64,000 nt of DNA from Hydrangea macrophylla (Eukaryota > Streptophyta > Magnoliopsida > Cornales > Hydrangeaceae): contig CM066995.1 of the NCBI GenBank assembly GCA_033977485.1, positions 47,739,162 through 47,803,161 on the forward strand, in the 5' to 3' direction. The translations under genes were made by a program, and so were the position numbers. The notes beneath the pieces were generated by a model. The model was not told the origin of the DNA and made no database searches. It worked only from the letters and a program-made list of their open reading frames with translations. Position 1 is the first letter of the stretch, and the number at the start of each line of letters is the position of its first letter. Positions 46,124-58,373 of the stretch are shown in pieces.

Positions 46124-47140
46124 TTAAGGAGCAATATAGTTGGGGTCCTCCAAAGGAGTGGACTCCAACTCAGGTTCAAATCCTTCTACGAATGACTTTA
46201 ATCTATACTCATTAACTTTAAATGTATTTCCATCTTTAGTTTCTTCAATCTCTACAGTTCCATAAGGATAAACTTTTTGGACTATATACGGACCAATCCA
46301 TCGAGATTTCATCTTTCCTCTAAAAAGATGTAGTCTTGAGTCATATAATAGAACTTTTTATGCGGGGGTAAATCTTTTGCGCAAAAGATTCTTATTATGA
46401 TATATTTTAGTTCTTGCTCGATGAATTCGGGCGTTATTATATGTGTTTTTACGAATTTCTTCAAGCTCATTTAATTGTAATTTTCTTAAAATTCCTCCCT
46501 CTTCAATATTACAATTTAAAGTTCTAGTAGCCCAATATGCCTTATGTTCTAATTCTACTAGTAGGTGGCAAGCTTTTCCATAGACAAGTCTATATGGAGA
46601 CATCCCCAAATGGGTCTTATAAGCAGTTCTATATGCCCATAAAACATCTGTTAATTTTGAAGACCAGTCTTTATGATTAGAATTCACAAATTTTTTTTCG
46701 AGAATATGCTTAATTTGCCTATTAGCTAATTCAGCTTGTCCATTTGTTTGTGGATGGTATGCAGTCGACACTTTATGGGTCACTCCATATCTTTTCATTA
46801 ACTTTTCAAATGGCTTACAGAAATGAGTTCCTTGATCACTTATTATTGCGTTTGGAGTTCTAAATCTAGAAAGTATATTATCTTCTAAAAATGTAATAAC
46901 TATACGGTGATCATTCTTTCTTGTAGGAATGACCTCTACCCATTTTGAAACATATTCGACTGCTAATAAAATATATTCATATTGGCAAGACTGAGGAAAA
47001 GGTCCCATAAAGTCAATGCCCCAACAATCAAATATTTTAATTGTAATTCTAGGGGTTATTAGCATTTGATTTCTTTTGGTAATACTGCCCAACATTTGGC
47101 AATGGTTACAAGCCTTACAGCATAAATATGAATCTTTAAA
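46124..47140 (-). pseudogene. Athila-like integrase, broken
   Basis: An HHCC-type finger remnant (CKACNHC near 47105-47125) is followed by the core with IDFMGPFP, IISDQGTHF and the NGQAELANRQIKHILE segment that supply the D,D,E residues. The sequence then runs WAYRTAYKTHLGMSPYRLVYG. The C-terminal part (46124-46312, [15 protein letters not shown]) is cut off from the core by stops at about 46313-46357. The wording fits the Athila branch of Ty3/gypsy. Confidence 0.88.
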
Positions 47141-47621
47141 TTTAGGGGGCCAACATAAATGGCTTTGTAAAATTTTATGTCAGTTACTCGGGATAAAAAA
47201 TGTCCTTTACAAATGGACGAATGATACATGAAAAGTGCATTTTCGATTTCTTCATTAGGAACACATTTCCTAATTACCTGATCAGCACAATATTTAAACA
47301 GATATGGGTCATCAAAGTAGAAATGCCTAGCAATAGCTAGGAATTTCTTTTACGTTGATGATGACCAATTGCTTGGTATTTTTCCAATTACTAAATAACT
47401 AACAAGATCAACATACCATGGTAGTGAAGCCACAGAAAATAACAGTTCATCAGGAAGAGAGGCTTGAATAGGTAAGGGTTCACTGGTATTGTCTTCAAAA
47501 CTGAAGCGGAATAAGTGATCAGCTACCACATTTTCTACTCATTTTTTTTGTCTTTTATTATTAGATTAAATTCCTGTAATAGGAGTATCCACCTAATAAG
47601 CCTAGGTTTAGTGTCTTTCTT

Positions 47622-48879
47622 TCAAAGGAGGTATTTCAGAGCTGAATGGTCAGTAAAACAGAAAATAGGGGAACCAATCAAGTATTGCCTAAATTTATTA
47701 AGGGCGAATACTATGGCTAGTAATTCTTTTTCAGTAGTTGAGTAGTTCATTTGAGCACTATCCAGAGTTCTACTGGCGTTGTATATAACTGATTCCTTTT
47801 TATCCTTTCTCTGCAATGCCAAAGTCGCTTGCATCACACATTAATTCAAATGGTAAGCTACAATCACGAGATTGCATAATAGGTGCAGTAGTGAGATGCT
47901 CTTTTAATTGCTCAAAGGAGTTTTGACGTTCTTTAGTCCATTCAAAAGGTATGTCTTTGACCAATAATTGACATAAATGCCTAAAAATAGTAATTAATTT
48001 TTTTATGAATGTGATAAAAACCTGCATGTCCTAAGAATGAACAAATGTCTTTTACAGTCTTAGGAATAGGTAAATTAGCTATAAGATCTATTTTGGTTTT
48101 GTCTACTTGTATCCCATTTTCAGAAATAATGTGTCCTAAGACAATACCTTTAGTGACCATAAAATGACATTTTTCCCAATTTAAAACAAATTTTTTTTTT
48201 CACATCTCTGAAGAACTTCCTGAAGATTGCTAAGGCAATCATCATAGGATTTACCAAAAATTGAAAAATCATCTATAATGACTTCCAAATTCTTTTCCAC
48301 CATATTACTGAAAATACTTAGCATACACCTTTGAAAGGTCGTAGGTGCGTTGCAAAGATCAAAGGGCATTCGGCGATAGGAGAAAGTTCCAAATGAACAT
48401 GTGAAAAGTAGGCAATCTCTATTTGATTGTATTCACTATAACCATCTAAAAAATAGTAATACTTATGCCCATTATTCTTTCTAACATTTGATCCATAAAA
48501 GATAAAGGAAAATAATCCTTACGGGTTACAGCATTAAGTTTTCTGTAGTCTATGCATACACGCCATCCAGTAGTGACACGAGTGGGAATTAATTCTCCCT
48601 TTGAATTAGAACAACTGTAATTCCTACTTTCTTCGGCACAACTTGCGTTGTACTTACCCATTTACTATCGGATATTGAATATATAATGCCCATATCGAGT
48701 AGTTTGAGAACTTCGTTTTTAACTACTTCTTGCATAATAGGATTAAGTCTTCTTTGCATTTCTCTTAAGGTTTTAGCATTATCGTCAAGATATATATTAT
48801 GAGTGCATATTGAAGGGCTTATTCCTTTTAAATCTGCTCTATGTACTCCAACCAATGGAATTTTATGCTTCTGAAGCAT
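47622..48879 (-). pseudogene. Athila-like reverse transcriptase and RNase H, broken
   Basis: Fragments in several frames: 48589-48879 (N-terminal RT region), 48446-48661 (GWRVCIDYRKLNAVTRKDY), 48181-48369 (catalytic IIDDFSIFG), 47800-48027 (RT end with CDASD of RNase H) and 47622-47837 (RNase H with EKELLAIVFAL and FTDHSALKYLL). Frameshifts and stops separate them. It cannot make an active enzyme. Confidence 0.88.
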
Positions 48880-48997
48880 ACTAATGAGGTTTTTTTTCTT
48901 GACTGGAGTTTAAAAGAGACGATATTATTACAGGATACGTATCATTACTACCAAGGAAAGCATATTCAAACTCTTTAGGGAGTTCTTTTAATTCTAA

Positions 48998-49183
48998 CTA
49001 TGGAGTTTGTAAATTAGATGGAAGTGTTAATGTAGTCTTTGGTGCTAAAGGTTCAAAATGTGTGGTCCACATTGCTTCTTGAATTATTTCTTCTGTTGTA
49101 TCTTCATTAAAATATACTTGACTCATAAGATGTTCTTGTAGATTATTATTGTCTAGCTTTTGAATAGAGTTATTAAATAACAT
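48998..49183 (-). pseudogene. Athila-like protease-RT linker fragment
   Basis: An open 61-codon piece rich in Leu, Asn and Thr lies between the protease and reverse transcriptase remnants and probably codes the linker. No motif is diagnostic. Confidence 0.4.
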
Positions 49184-49250
49184 ATTCTACTGGATCATTA
49201 TAACAAGTCAAGTTAAAATATTCTCATGATAGAGATTCAATAGCATGAAC

Positions 49251-49666
49251 TTATTCAATATTCTCATCATCTTCTTGATGTTGTGGATTAGAAAAAACTT
49301 TAATATTCAAAGTCATATTTTCAAATACTACAGTCATCATACCACTATGGATTCGAATAGTGGCATCAATGGTAGCTAAGAAGGGCCTTCCAAAAATGAC
49401 TGGTATTTGCACACTAGTATCTAATACTGGTTCTGTATCAAGGATGACAAAGTCTACTAGGAAAATAAATGTGTCAACTTTGACAAGAACATCTTCCAAA
49501 ATTGCTCGCGGATATTTTGTGGATCTATCAGCAATTGTAATACCATACAAGTAGGTTTTAGCTCACCTAATCCAAGATGTTGATAAACAGAATAAGGAAG
49601 CAAGTTCACACTAGCTCCTAAGTCAAGGAGTGCGTGATTGATTTTGTGATTTCTAATAATACACAA
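49251..49666 (-). pseudogene. Athila-like aspartic protease, broken
   Basis: Two overlapping frames: 49457-49666 has HALLDLGASVNLLPYSVY, the active-site motif region with D-L-G in place of the usual D-S/T-G. 49251-49550 has the flap and C-terminal region with VIFGRPFLATIDA. A frameshift separates them. Confidence 0.82.
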
Positions 49667-50014
49667 TATTGTTGGTGTACCTGGTTCTTTAAATTTTGTT
49701 GGTAAATTATGTTGTACGATGGAAGTAACTTCTTTAGCAAAGTTAGCAGATTACACATCCTGTCTTACATTTTGCTTACATTTGACAGTACATAAATCTT
49801 TTAAAATTTTTGCCTAAGCAGGTACTTGATTAATCACATCTAAGAGAGGAATATTAATATGCACTTGTTTAAATAATTTTAAATATTCTTGATTCTTAGT
49901 ATTTTGGTATTTTTTCAAACTTTGTGCATAAAGAATTTGATAAGAATATTCAGTAATTTCCTCTATTTCTATTTCCACTGGGAAATCAGATGTTTCATTT
50001 TCTTGAGAAATTTG

Positions 50015-51566
50015 TTATTTTTCAAGGGTTTCAACTTCAACTTCATTAATATTTTTATCTTCATCTATTTCTTCCTCAATTTCTAGCATATTGTCATCCT
50101 TATTTGTTGGCTCAATTTCTTCTAAAGTAGGTGAAATTCCTTGTCCAACAGCCTTACCACTTCTTAGTATAGTTATAGTTTTTACTTGTTCATGTTGACT
50201 ATTACTAGAAGTTGAGGGATCACCTTGTGGTTGTCCCCTTGGATTAGGTTGTGGTTGGGCAGGAAAAATGCCTTTTCTTTTAGAATCGTGTTGATTATTA
50301 ATCATATTCACAGATGTTTGTAGTTTTCCCATGATTTGTATTAATTGTTGCATTATAGATTGTAAAGGTTCCTCTTGTACTTTCTTATGTGGAGGCACAT
50401 AAATATTAGAATTTTGCTGTGTATTAGAATATGTATTTTGTGTTTGTTGAAATTGAGGTTGAGGAGGTAAATATTGACTATTTTGAGGAAGTTACTATTG
50501 AGGTTGAAATTGTAAAATACCCTCATTGGTAGACATATGATTTGAAGGATTCCTCCAGTTAGACTAGTATGAATTACCATAGGAGTTTTGGGGACCCCTA
50601 TAATTATTCATAGCTTTTATCTCTGCTGGAGTAGTTTCTTGGAAATTTGAACTGTTAGGACATTCATTCGTAGGATGTCCTAGTGTATGACAATTGCCAC
50701 AAAGTTCTCTTTTCTTCTTAGGTGGATTATTTTTTTCTACTGTTATAGCTTCCACTTTAATTACGTGCCAATCCTTCATATTTCAGTGTTAATTCATCTT
50801 CTAATTGTAATTGGTATAAACTTTTAGCTTTTTTTGTCCTACCAATTTCTTCTGTTTCCATTGGGAAGCATTTTCTCTAAGCCAATCAAAGTATGATTTA
50901 GCTTCGTCGGCAATTTTACTCAAAAATTCTCCTTGACACATTGTTTCAACCAATTTCTTTGATTTTGGTTCTAATCCTTCATAAAAAAAATTTAATTAGA
51001 TGCCATTTTTCAAATCCATGATGTGGACAAGCTAGTAGGAGATTTTTAAAACGTTTCCAAACTTTAGGGAATGTTCCTTTTTTTTTTAGTAAAACGTTTA
51101 ATTTGACGTATCATGCTATTAGTTAAATTTTTAGGATAAAATTTTTTAGAAATGCTTCATTCATATCATGCCATGATGTTATAGATCTAGGACGGAGAGA
51201 TAAAAGCCAAGCTTTAGCTTTATCTTTTAAAGAAAAAGGAAAAAGTTTAAGACGAATTATTTCAATAGCACAGCTTTGATCAGTGAACGTACTACAAACT
51301 TCTTCAAATTCACGAATATGAAGATAAGCACGTTCTGACCCCACTCCATGGAAAGTTGGTAAGAGTGAAATCATGCCTTGTCTAAAGTGAAAATTTCCTA
51401 TATATCTAGGTAGTGTGATGCAAGAAGGAGTGATGTTTCATTCTAGGGTAAATAAATCGCGTAAAGAACATTTTTCACGTTCTGGTAAAATAAATTGTGA
51501 TATATTATCCCCATATTCACTATGAGCTTCATCAGGTATTTCTTCTATGCCTTCAATTTCAGCCAT
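50015..51566 (-). pseudogene. Athila-like gag, broken
   Basis: Start ATG 51566 (MAEIEGIEE). Fragments include 51123-51374 (retrotransposon gag, with LKDKAKAWLLSL), 50564-50779 (zinc knuckle CGNCHTLGHPTNEC) and 50015-50398 (Gln/Pro-rich then Glu-rich linker, open). Stops and frameshifts lie between them. Confidence 0.82.
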
Positions 51567-52013
51567 GATTATAGAAACTTATATACTAGATTAATCAGTA
51601 GAAATTTTAAAATTATGTGATACTTGATATAAAGCCTCAGTAGTGTCTAAGGACATATGAAGTACAAGAAAAACTAAGTTTTAAAAACATCATTATTATT
51701 ATTATTTATAGCTAAGTAAAAAAAACCCTTTTTTATTAATTCAAATAATTTTTTTAATTTATTTTATATATTTTTATAGACTATAGGTTTATATATATAT
51801 AAATGTCCTTTTTTTTCTAGAAGATAGACACGTCCGTACTTATGAATTTATATATATATATATATTTATCAAAGAAAAATTATCTGTAATTTATTTTTTA
51901 ATTTTATTATTAAAAAAAAACTAGAGCATTTATAAGGTAGAATAAGTATATATATAGTGGGAGAAAAATTTTAGGCCTAATTTTATTATTAGTAATTTTT
52001 GTATTTTAACCGT

Positions 52014-52031
52014 TCCCCGACAACGGCTCCA
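52014..52031 (-). other. Primer binding site (tRNA-Asp), Athila-like element
   Basis: The minus strand reads TGGAGCCGTTGTCGGGGA. It is complementary to the 3' end of tRNA-Asp at all but two positions, the primer used by Athila elements. It lies 6 bp inside the LTR edge at 52038. Confidence 0.75.
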
Positions 52032-52037
52032 AAAACT

Positions 52038-52423
52038 TGATGACGTCCTACTAACGCGTTTTCTTATTAACACCCAAGTGTAAGTGATCGTACAAGTAAT
52101 AAAGTTCTAGTAAGACTAGGTAGAACCCACAGGGAACAGAAATAAAGATTTTAAATATAGGCAGTAACTATTTTGTCCCTAAAAAGAAAATAAAAGATGA
52201 TGGATTTTTGGGGCTTTTCCTAAACTACTAGTTTTTATATTTTTGCAGTAAACTTAATTAAAAGTTATTTTTTCAAAGTAGTTTACGGTAAAGATTTTAA
52301 CAGTACAAAATAAACTAACCAAGATGCTAGTAAGAAAGTGAAGAAAAAGAAATAAAAGCTAGATACGCATGAAATGAACTTTTTGGATTTTATTATAGCG
52401 AAAGATGGAAATAATACAAATAT
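52038..52423 (-). repeat. Truncated 5' LTR of the Athila-like element
   Basis: It matches the left LTR from 33425 for 386 bp, then ends abruptly at the CATTACAAG terminus of the next element. The continuation expected from the left LTR (TTTAATCTAAGTTGTC) was not found to the right within the window. Confidence 0.8.
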
Positions 52424-52644
52424 CATTACAAGAAAATATGTCTTTTGTGATGGAAAAATCTGTCACAAAAAAGGTGAAATTCTTGTGACGGATTTGTGCC
52501 CGACACAATTTTGGGCGTCATAAAAAGTCTGTGTCTGACCAAATTTCGTCACAAAAACTATTTGTGACGGATGTGACGGAATTGGTCCGACACAAATAAT
52601 AGCGTCATATATGCTTATTATTTGACACTATTATTTGTGATATT

Positions 52645-55600
52645 GAGGTTTCATACCAGAGGGGAGGTGAAGCAGAGATGGAGGAAGCCCTCGCTCAGGC
52701 AGCTCTTAAGTAGGTGTTCCGTGAGTGGGGGCCCCTTTCAGGGTCCTACATTTAGCTCTTTAAAGATGTTAATCTATCTATAGGAAGCCCTGTAAGCCCA
52801 ATATAGAGCTCTATAACAAGCATTTAAAGAGGCTAAGCTTACCTACCCTTCAAGCTTGTTTTAAGAGACCTTCGGACTACATAAAAAGAGGCATTGAACT
52901 CGTTTAGCTCATAGCTCAGAACTCATACTGTTTCCTTTAGCTCATTAACTCAAGAGCAGTCGTCCCTTATTCCATTCCTCTAGATCTCGGAATGGCGGGA
53001 CGAGAAAGGAAGAGTTCCTTAAAGAGCTTTCAGAGACTTAAGGTTGATTTCCTTGTCTTTGTTCTCGTGCATACACAAGTGCTGGACCCTGCAGGGGATT
53101 AGAACAACATTAGGTCATTCTGTCACTCCCTCTTATACGCTCTCCCCTATGCTTTTGGGGCTTCGGGGAGAGCTCTATGAGTCCGTTCCCTCATTCCTAC
53201 TTTCAGAGAACAAATGAGTTAAGATAAGTCCTATAAAAAGTAAAAAAGGGTTAGTTAACGCTCGGGTCCCATATAAAGGGCCCCTTCGCTGACCTTAAGG
53301 ATTGTCCTAACTTCTTATTACCAGCAGCTTCAATAAGAAAAGAAAAACATCTTCTAAAAACCAGTCTTTTCGACCGGCTTGCTTTAACTCCGAAAGTTAG
53401 GTTATTTTAAGTGACCAGTGAACCTTCAGCTGGATGGTCCAGATAATAAATCCCATTTCGAGGATCTACTCTGGAATATGTGCAGAAAGCATGAAGACAA
53501 GACGGCACTGGTTGTTCCATGTCAGGCTGACCGTATTCATGAGAGCTGCTATGCTTGGGGTAGGTTCGACCTACCTGTTTACGTGTTCGGCTTGCTTGGG
53601 ATGTTAAGTAGGAGTGATGACCCTATTTAACAGCTATACTTACTTCGACGCTGGCTCCATACCCTCATAATTGGTATCTTCCCTCAAAGCGGCTTAAAGT
53701 TTCGCTTGAGGTTTCATACCAGAGGGGAGGTGAAGCAGAGATGGAGGAAGCCCTCGCTCAGGCAGCTCTTAAGTAGGTGTTCCGTGAGTGGGGGCCCCTT
53801 TCAGGGTCCTACATTTAGCTCTTTAAAGATGTTAATCTATCTATAGGAAGCCCTGTAAGCCCAATATAGAGCTCTATAACAAGCATTTAAAGAGGCTAAG
53901 CTTACCTACCCTTCAAGCTTGTTTTAAGAGACCTTCGGACTACATAAAAAGAGGCATTGAACTCGTTTAGCTCATAGCTCAGAACTCATACTGTTTCCTT
54001 TAGCTCATTAACTCAAGAGCAGTCGTCCCTTATTCCATTCCTCTAGATCTCGGAATGGCGGGACGAGAAAGGAAGAGTTCCTTAAAGAGCTTTCAGAGAC
54101 TTAAGGTTGATTTCCTTGTCTTTGTTCTCGTGCATACACAAGTGCTGGACCCTGCAGGGGATTAGAACAACATTAGGTCATTCTGTCACTCCCTCTTATA
54201 CGCTCTCCCCTATGCTTTTGGGGCTTCGGGGAGAGCTCTATGAGTCCGTTCCCTCATTCCTACTTTCAGAGAACAAATGAGTTAAGATAAGTCCTATAAA
54301 AAGTAAAAAAGGGTTAGTTAACGCTCGGGTCCCATATAAAGGGCCCCTTCGCTGACCTTAAGGATTGTCCTAACTTCTTATTACCAGCAGCTTCAATAAG
54401 AAAAGAAAAACATCTTCTAAAAACCAGTCTTTTCGACCGGCTTGCTTTAACTCCGAAAGTTAGGTTATTTTAAGTGACCAGTGAACCTTCAGCTGGATGG
54501 TCCAGATAATAAATCCCATTTCGAGGATCTATTCTGGAATATGTGCAGAAAGCATGAAGACAAGACGGCACTGGTTGTTCCATGTCAGGCTGACCGTATT
54601 CATGAGAGCTGCTATGCTTGGGGTAGGTTCGACCTACCTGTTTACGTGTTCGGCTTGCTTGGGATGTTAAGTAGGAGTGATGACCCTATTTAACAGCTAT
54701 ACTTACTTCGACGCTGGCTCCATACCCTCATAACTGGTATCTGCCCTCAAAGCGGCTTAAAGTTTCGCTTGAGGTTTCATACTAGAGGGGAGGTGAAGCA
54801 GAGATGGAGGAAGCCCTCGCTCAGGCAGCTCTTAAGTAGGTGTTCCGTGAGTGGGGGCCCCTTTCAGGGTCCTACATTTAGCTCTTTAAAGATGTTAATC
54901 TATCTATAGGAAGCCCTGTAAGCCCAATATAGAGCTCTATAACAAGCATTTAAAGAGGCTAAGCTTACCTACCCTTCAAGCTTGTTTTAAGAGACCTTCG
55001 GACTACATAAAAAGAGGCATTGAACTCGTTTAGCTCATAGCTCAGAACTCATACTGTTTGCTTTAGGTCATTAACTCAAGAGCAGTCGTCCCTTATTCCA
55101 TTCCTCTAGATCTCGGAATGGCGGGATGAGAAAGGAAGAGTTCCTTAAAGAGCTTTCAGAGACTTAAGGTTGATTTCCTTGTCTTTGTTCTCGTGCATAC
55201 ACAAGTGCTGGACCCTGCAGGGGATTAGAACAACATTAGGTCATTCTGTCACTCCCTCTTATACGCTCTCCCCTATGCTTTTGGGGCTTCGGGGAGAGCT
55301 CTGTGAGTCCGTTCCCTCATTCCTACTTTCAGAGAACAAATGAGTTAAGATAATTCCTATAAAAAGTAAAAAAGGGTTAGTTAACGCTCGGGGAATCAAC
55401 CTCGAAAAAGGGAGTAGTGATAAAAGGGTATTACACTTCCATGAACGTTTGATCTGGGGGAATCAACCTCGAAAAAGGGAGTAGTGATAAAAGGGTGACT
55501 AGAATACGGAAATTCAACTAGTGAAGTAAGATCAGGGAATTCCACTATTGAAGTTATCCGTCTTAGGCTTCAAGCAAGCTATCTTTCAAGGAAGTCAGTC

Positions 55601-55762
55601 TAAGCCCTAAGCCAAGATCTGCTTTTTGCCAGTCAACTCTCTTTAGAGAAGTCTCAAGCACTTATTATTTTTGATAAGAGAAAATCGGTGGCACTTATCT
55701 TATTGGTACACAGAATTCAAAGAAAGCTTGAAAGTTCAGTTAGAGTTCTCCGTTAGGGTTTT
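52645..55762. repeat. Tandem 1063-bp repeats of organelle-like DNA
   Basis: Unit 1 is 52645-53707, unit 2 is 53708-54770, and a partial unit 3 is 54771-55391. The period is exactly 1063 bp and only a few bases differ. After the break, 55392-55762 is further foreign-looking sequence with a short duplication (GAATCAACCTCGAAAAAGGG, twice). GC content is visibly higher than the AT-rich surroundings, and the style (GGGGCCCCTTTCAGGGTCCT, CTTCGGGGAGAGCTCT) resembles plant mitochondrial intergenic DNA. I infer a nuclear insertion of mitochondrial DNA. This is unproven. 70-codon frames at 53418 and 54481 are repeated copies and not recognised. Confidence 0.6.
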
Positions 55763-56060
55763 ATTTGTGTCGACTCAACAATGTCACAAATAATATTTGT
55801 GATGGAATTTGATCCGACAAAAATTTTAGTGTTATATATACTTATTATTTGTGTTGACCTGAAGCCGTCACAAATACTCCGTCATAAATAATATTTGTGA
55901 TAGATTTTGTTTGAAAATTCCATCACAAATAGTATTTGTGTCAGATTTTGTTTGAAGATTCTGTCACAAATAGTATTTGTGTCGGATTTTATTTGAACAT
56001 TCTGTCACAAATAGTATTTGTGTCGGATTTTGTTTGAAGATCTGTCACAAATAGCATAAC
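55763..56060. repeat. CACTA subterminal repeats
   Basis: Repeats of about 40 bp contain TTCTGTCACAAATAGTATTT and GTGTCGGATTTTGTTTGAA. They match in style the left subterminal block, which the organelle-like DNA separated from them. Confidence 0.65.
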
Positions 56061-56678
56061 ACATATGAGTAACAAAAATCATTATTTTTCCATCGCAAGA
56101 AATTATGAAATACTAATTATTATCAACAAGAACAACAAAATTTAAAAGTGTATTAATTCGATCAAACGAGATACAATTAATAAAGTGTATGCTCCTACAT
56201 AATTGTTTCAGAGTTGACATTACTGAAAATTAAACAAAAATAAAGTAGATGTTCCTAAATTGAGGCGCGTCGTGATCCAAAACAGAAAATTGGCAGAGTC
56301 AATGTTTCTAATCTCTCTCCATATCCTGAAACAGAAAACCAAAATTCAATTAAAAAAATAGTAATACAGCCACCTCGACACAAGCAAAGTGAGAACAACA
56401 AAAAAATCAATCATGTTTACTAAAAAAAATTGACAGAGTTTACTTTATTTCTAAGATATCCTAAAATTTTCGTAAACCTGTAAATTGATAAACACATTCA
56501 CTATTAAGGACTGTCAAATGCATGTCAATATCATGAATCTTCTAACTGTTAAAATCATAGTAAACAACCAATCAGCCAAGATAGTATTCCGTGTGACCAA
56601 CAACACAATAGTATGTCATGAAATTTTTCAAGGACAATTAATTTATGTGTCACTATGTATTACCTTAACCTTAGTCCA
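56061..56678. other. AT-rich interior of the second CACTA, no gene
   Basis: No clear coding frame. The last bases, read on the minus strand, may continue the transposase-like exon that the LTR element interrupted. Confidence 0.4.
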
Positions 56679-57323
56679 TGATGATGCCAAAATTTGGTAA
56701 GACTAAAGTAGAGCAATTTTAGGAGAGAGAGAGAGAGTGAGAGAGACAATTTTTTGTATGTGGTTCGGCCCTGTTAATGAAGGTACCTACGTCCACGTGT
56801 GTGTCTGAGCACGTTCACTAGCAGATCACGGGCGGCCTGGTGAGCCAATAAAGAGGGGCGGCACTACCAGTAATACCGGCCGGGTGTATGCGTATAATGG
56901 TGAATTATAGAGGTGCTGTGTAGACTAAAGAGTTGGCGGCCCCTTCAATGGGGGGTGAGAGGTTTCTTTTATAGATGTAAGAGACCTACTCATATATGGA
57001 TAAGGAAATATAATCCTATTGATATATATTGACATTAATTATGGGGATTTCCTAATTGGATTAGGAAATAGTGTGCACTTTCCATTAGTCTTCTATCTTG
57101 AGTAAGAAACTGCCCGTAATGCTCGGGATCACGCCTATGGGCCCGGATGAGCTGTTCCCGCGGCGGGACGTGCATGTACGGTTTTCCTGACTTGCTGGCC
57201 GGGTAGTGAATGAACCGCTCGGGCTGATGCTTCTGAGCAGTTGTGCATGATTTGCCCGGGGCATGGACTAGCTGCTGATTGGAACCGCTCGGTCATAAGA
57301 TAGAGCCAATTTTGGGCATATCA
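56679..57323 (-). repeat. 3' LTR of the gag-only element
   Basis: A 645-bp LTR with a (GA)n run near 56724. It is several percent different from the 5' LTR. Confidence 0.9.
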
Positions 57324-57399
57324 GCTGCCCCCCATTTCCAAGATTGGCCAGATGCTATATCGGGGCATGTTTGGAAATTAGTTTGATGTTTACTTGCCG

Positions 57400-58373
57400 C
57401 TGTCTGAGTGCTTGTGGAAGCTGCCTCGGGGCTTCTGAGCTTGGTGAGTTCTCGGGAACTGGCTGAGAGTTGAGACCCAGCCTAGCTCGGGACCTTTAAG
57501 TGCTCGGGAATTGACCGGGAGTTAAGACCCGGCCTAATTCGGAGTCTTTTTTGCTTGAGTTAGCTCCCAGGATGGTTATCTTCTGCCCATAAACCTTCGT
57601 CAAGGCTGTGGGTAGAAGGATGTTACCATGTTGGAAAAGCCGACCTAAAGCGTATTGCTCTAGGGTCCTTTTTTTATGTTAACTCCCCAGGATGGTTGTC
57701 TTCCACCCGGCCAGCCTTCGTCAAGACTGTTGGGAGAAGAGCTTGACCATGTTGGTGGAGCCAACCTAAATCACGTTGCTTTAGGGTCCTTTTGCTCCTC
57801 TATTGTCAGCCAACCTAAGAGATTTTTGTCACCTCTATCGTCGGTCTGGACCTAAGTGGAGTTAATGCCTCTGAGTACTGTAGGTGCTCGGGTTGTCCAA
57901 GATTTTGACTTGGTTATCCGCGAGGCCTGTAGATACCCGGTATGATTACCTATTTAGTTTACTGCGCCATCTTGCCCTCTAAGCTTTCGCTAAGACGATG
58001 GTCTTACAGAGGCTATGACTGTAGGTAAATAACCTGGAACATGGTGGATGCAGGGTCTTTTGAAGCTTGCCATCATCAGCCACCTAGGGGGTTTGCCCCC
58101 ATCATCGGTTGGACCTAAGCGAAGCCGGTGCCTCAGGCGTGACCCCGAGGTCTTTGGTGCCTAGGTTCGGAGCTTGAGGTCTTTTGAGTGCCTGGGTTCA
58201 GAGCCCGAGGTCTTTTGAGTGCCTGGGTTCGGAGCCCGAGGTCTTTTTAGATGCCTCGGGGTTAGGCCCGAGGTCTTTGTATGAGCTCTGACAATCGGTG
58301 GAGCCTCACGCGGTGATCAGGCAAGTACCACTGTAGTTGGGCTCATCTAGATCGATGGAGATAGGAGGTCGGA
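57400..58373 (-). repeat. Untranslated 3' region with ~33-bp tandem repeats
   Basis: The part before the 3' LTR has no pol. Near 58140-58285 the phrase GAGGTCTTTTGAGTGCCTGG, with variants, is repeated about four times. Two ~140-bp similar blocks near 57550-57680 and 57675-57800 share CCAGGATGGTT and TTGCT(C/T)TAGGGTCCTTTT. Confidence 0.65.

Larger units (their letters stand above)
33425..52423 (-). mobile_element. Decayed Athila-like Ty3/gypsy element, minus strand
   Basis: The left (3') LTR is 33425-42782, split by a CACTA element. The internal region is 42783-52037 and the remaining right (5') LTR is 52038-52423. The LTR starts share TTTTCTTATTAACACCCAAGTG and continue alike for about 380 bp, until the right copy is cut by the second CACTA-like element. 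The primer site matches tRNA-Asp, the tract TCGAGGGG precedes the 3' LTR, and the pol sequence has Athila-type wording. Coding parts carry many stops and frameshifts, so this is the oldest coding element in the window. Confidence 0.85.

Noticed and set aside
53418..54693. Two identical 70-codon ORFs as a duplicated gene
   Set aside because: They lie in the 1063-bp tandem repeat and match no known family. Length and context do not support a gene.
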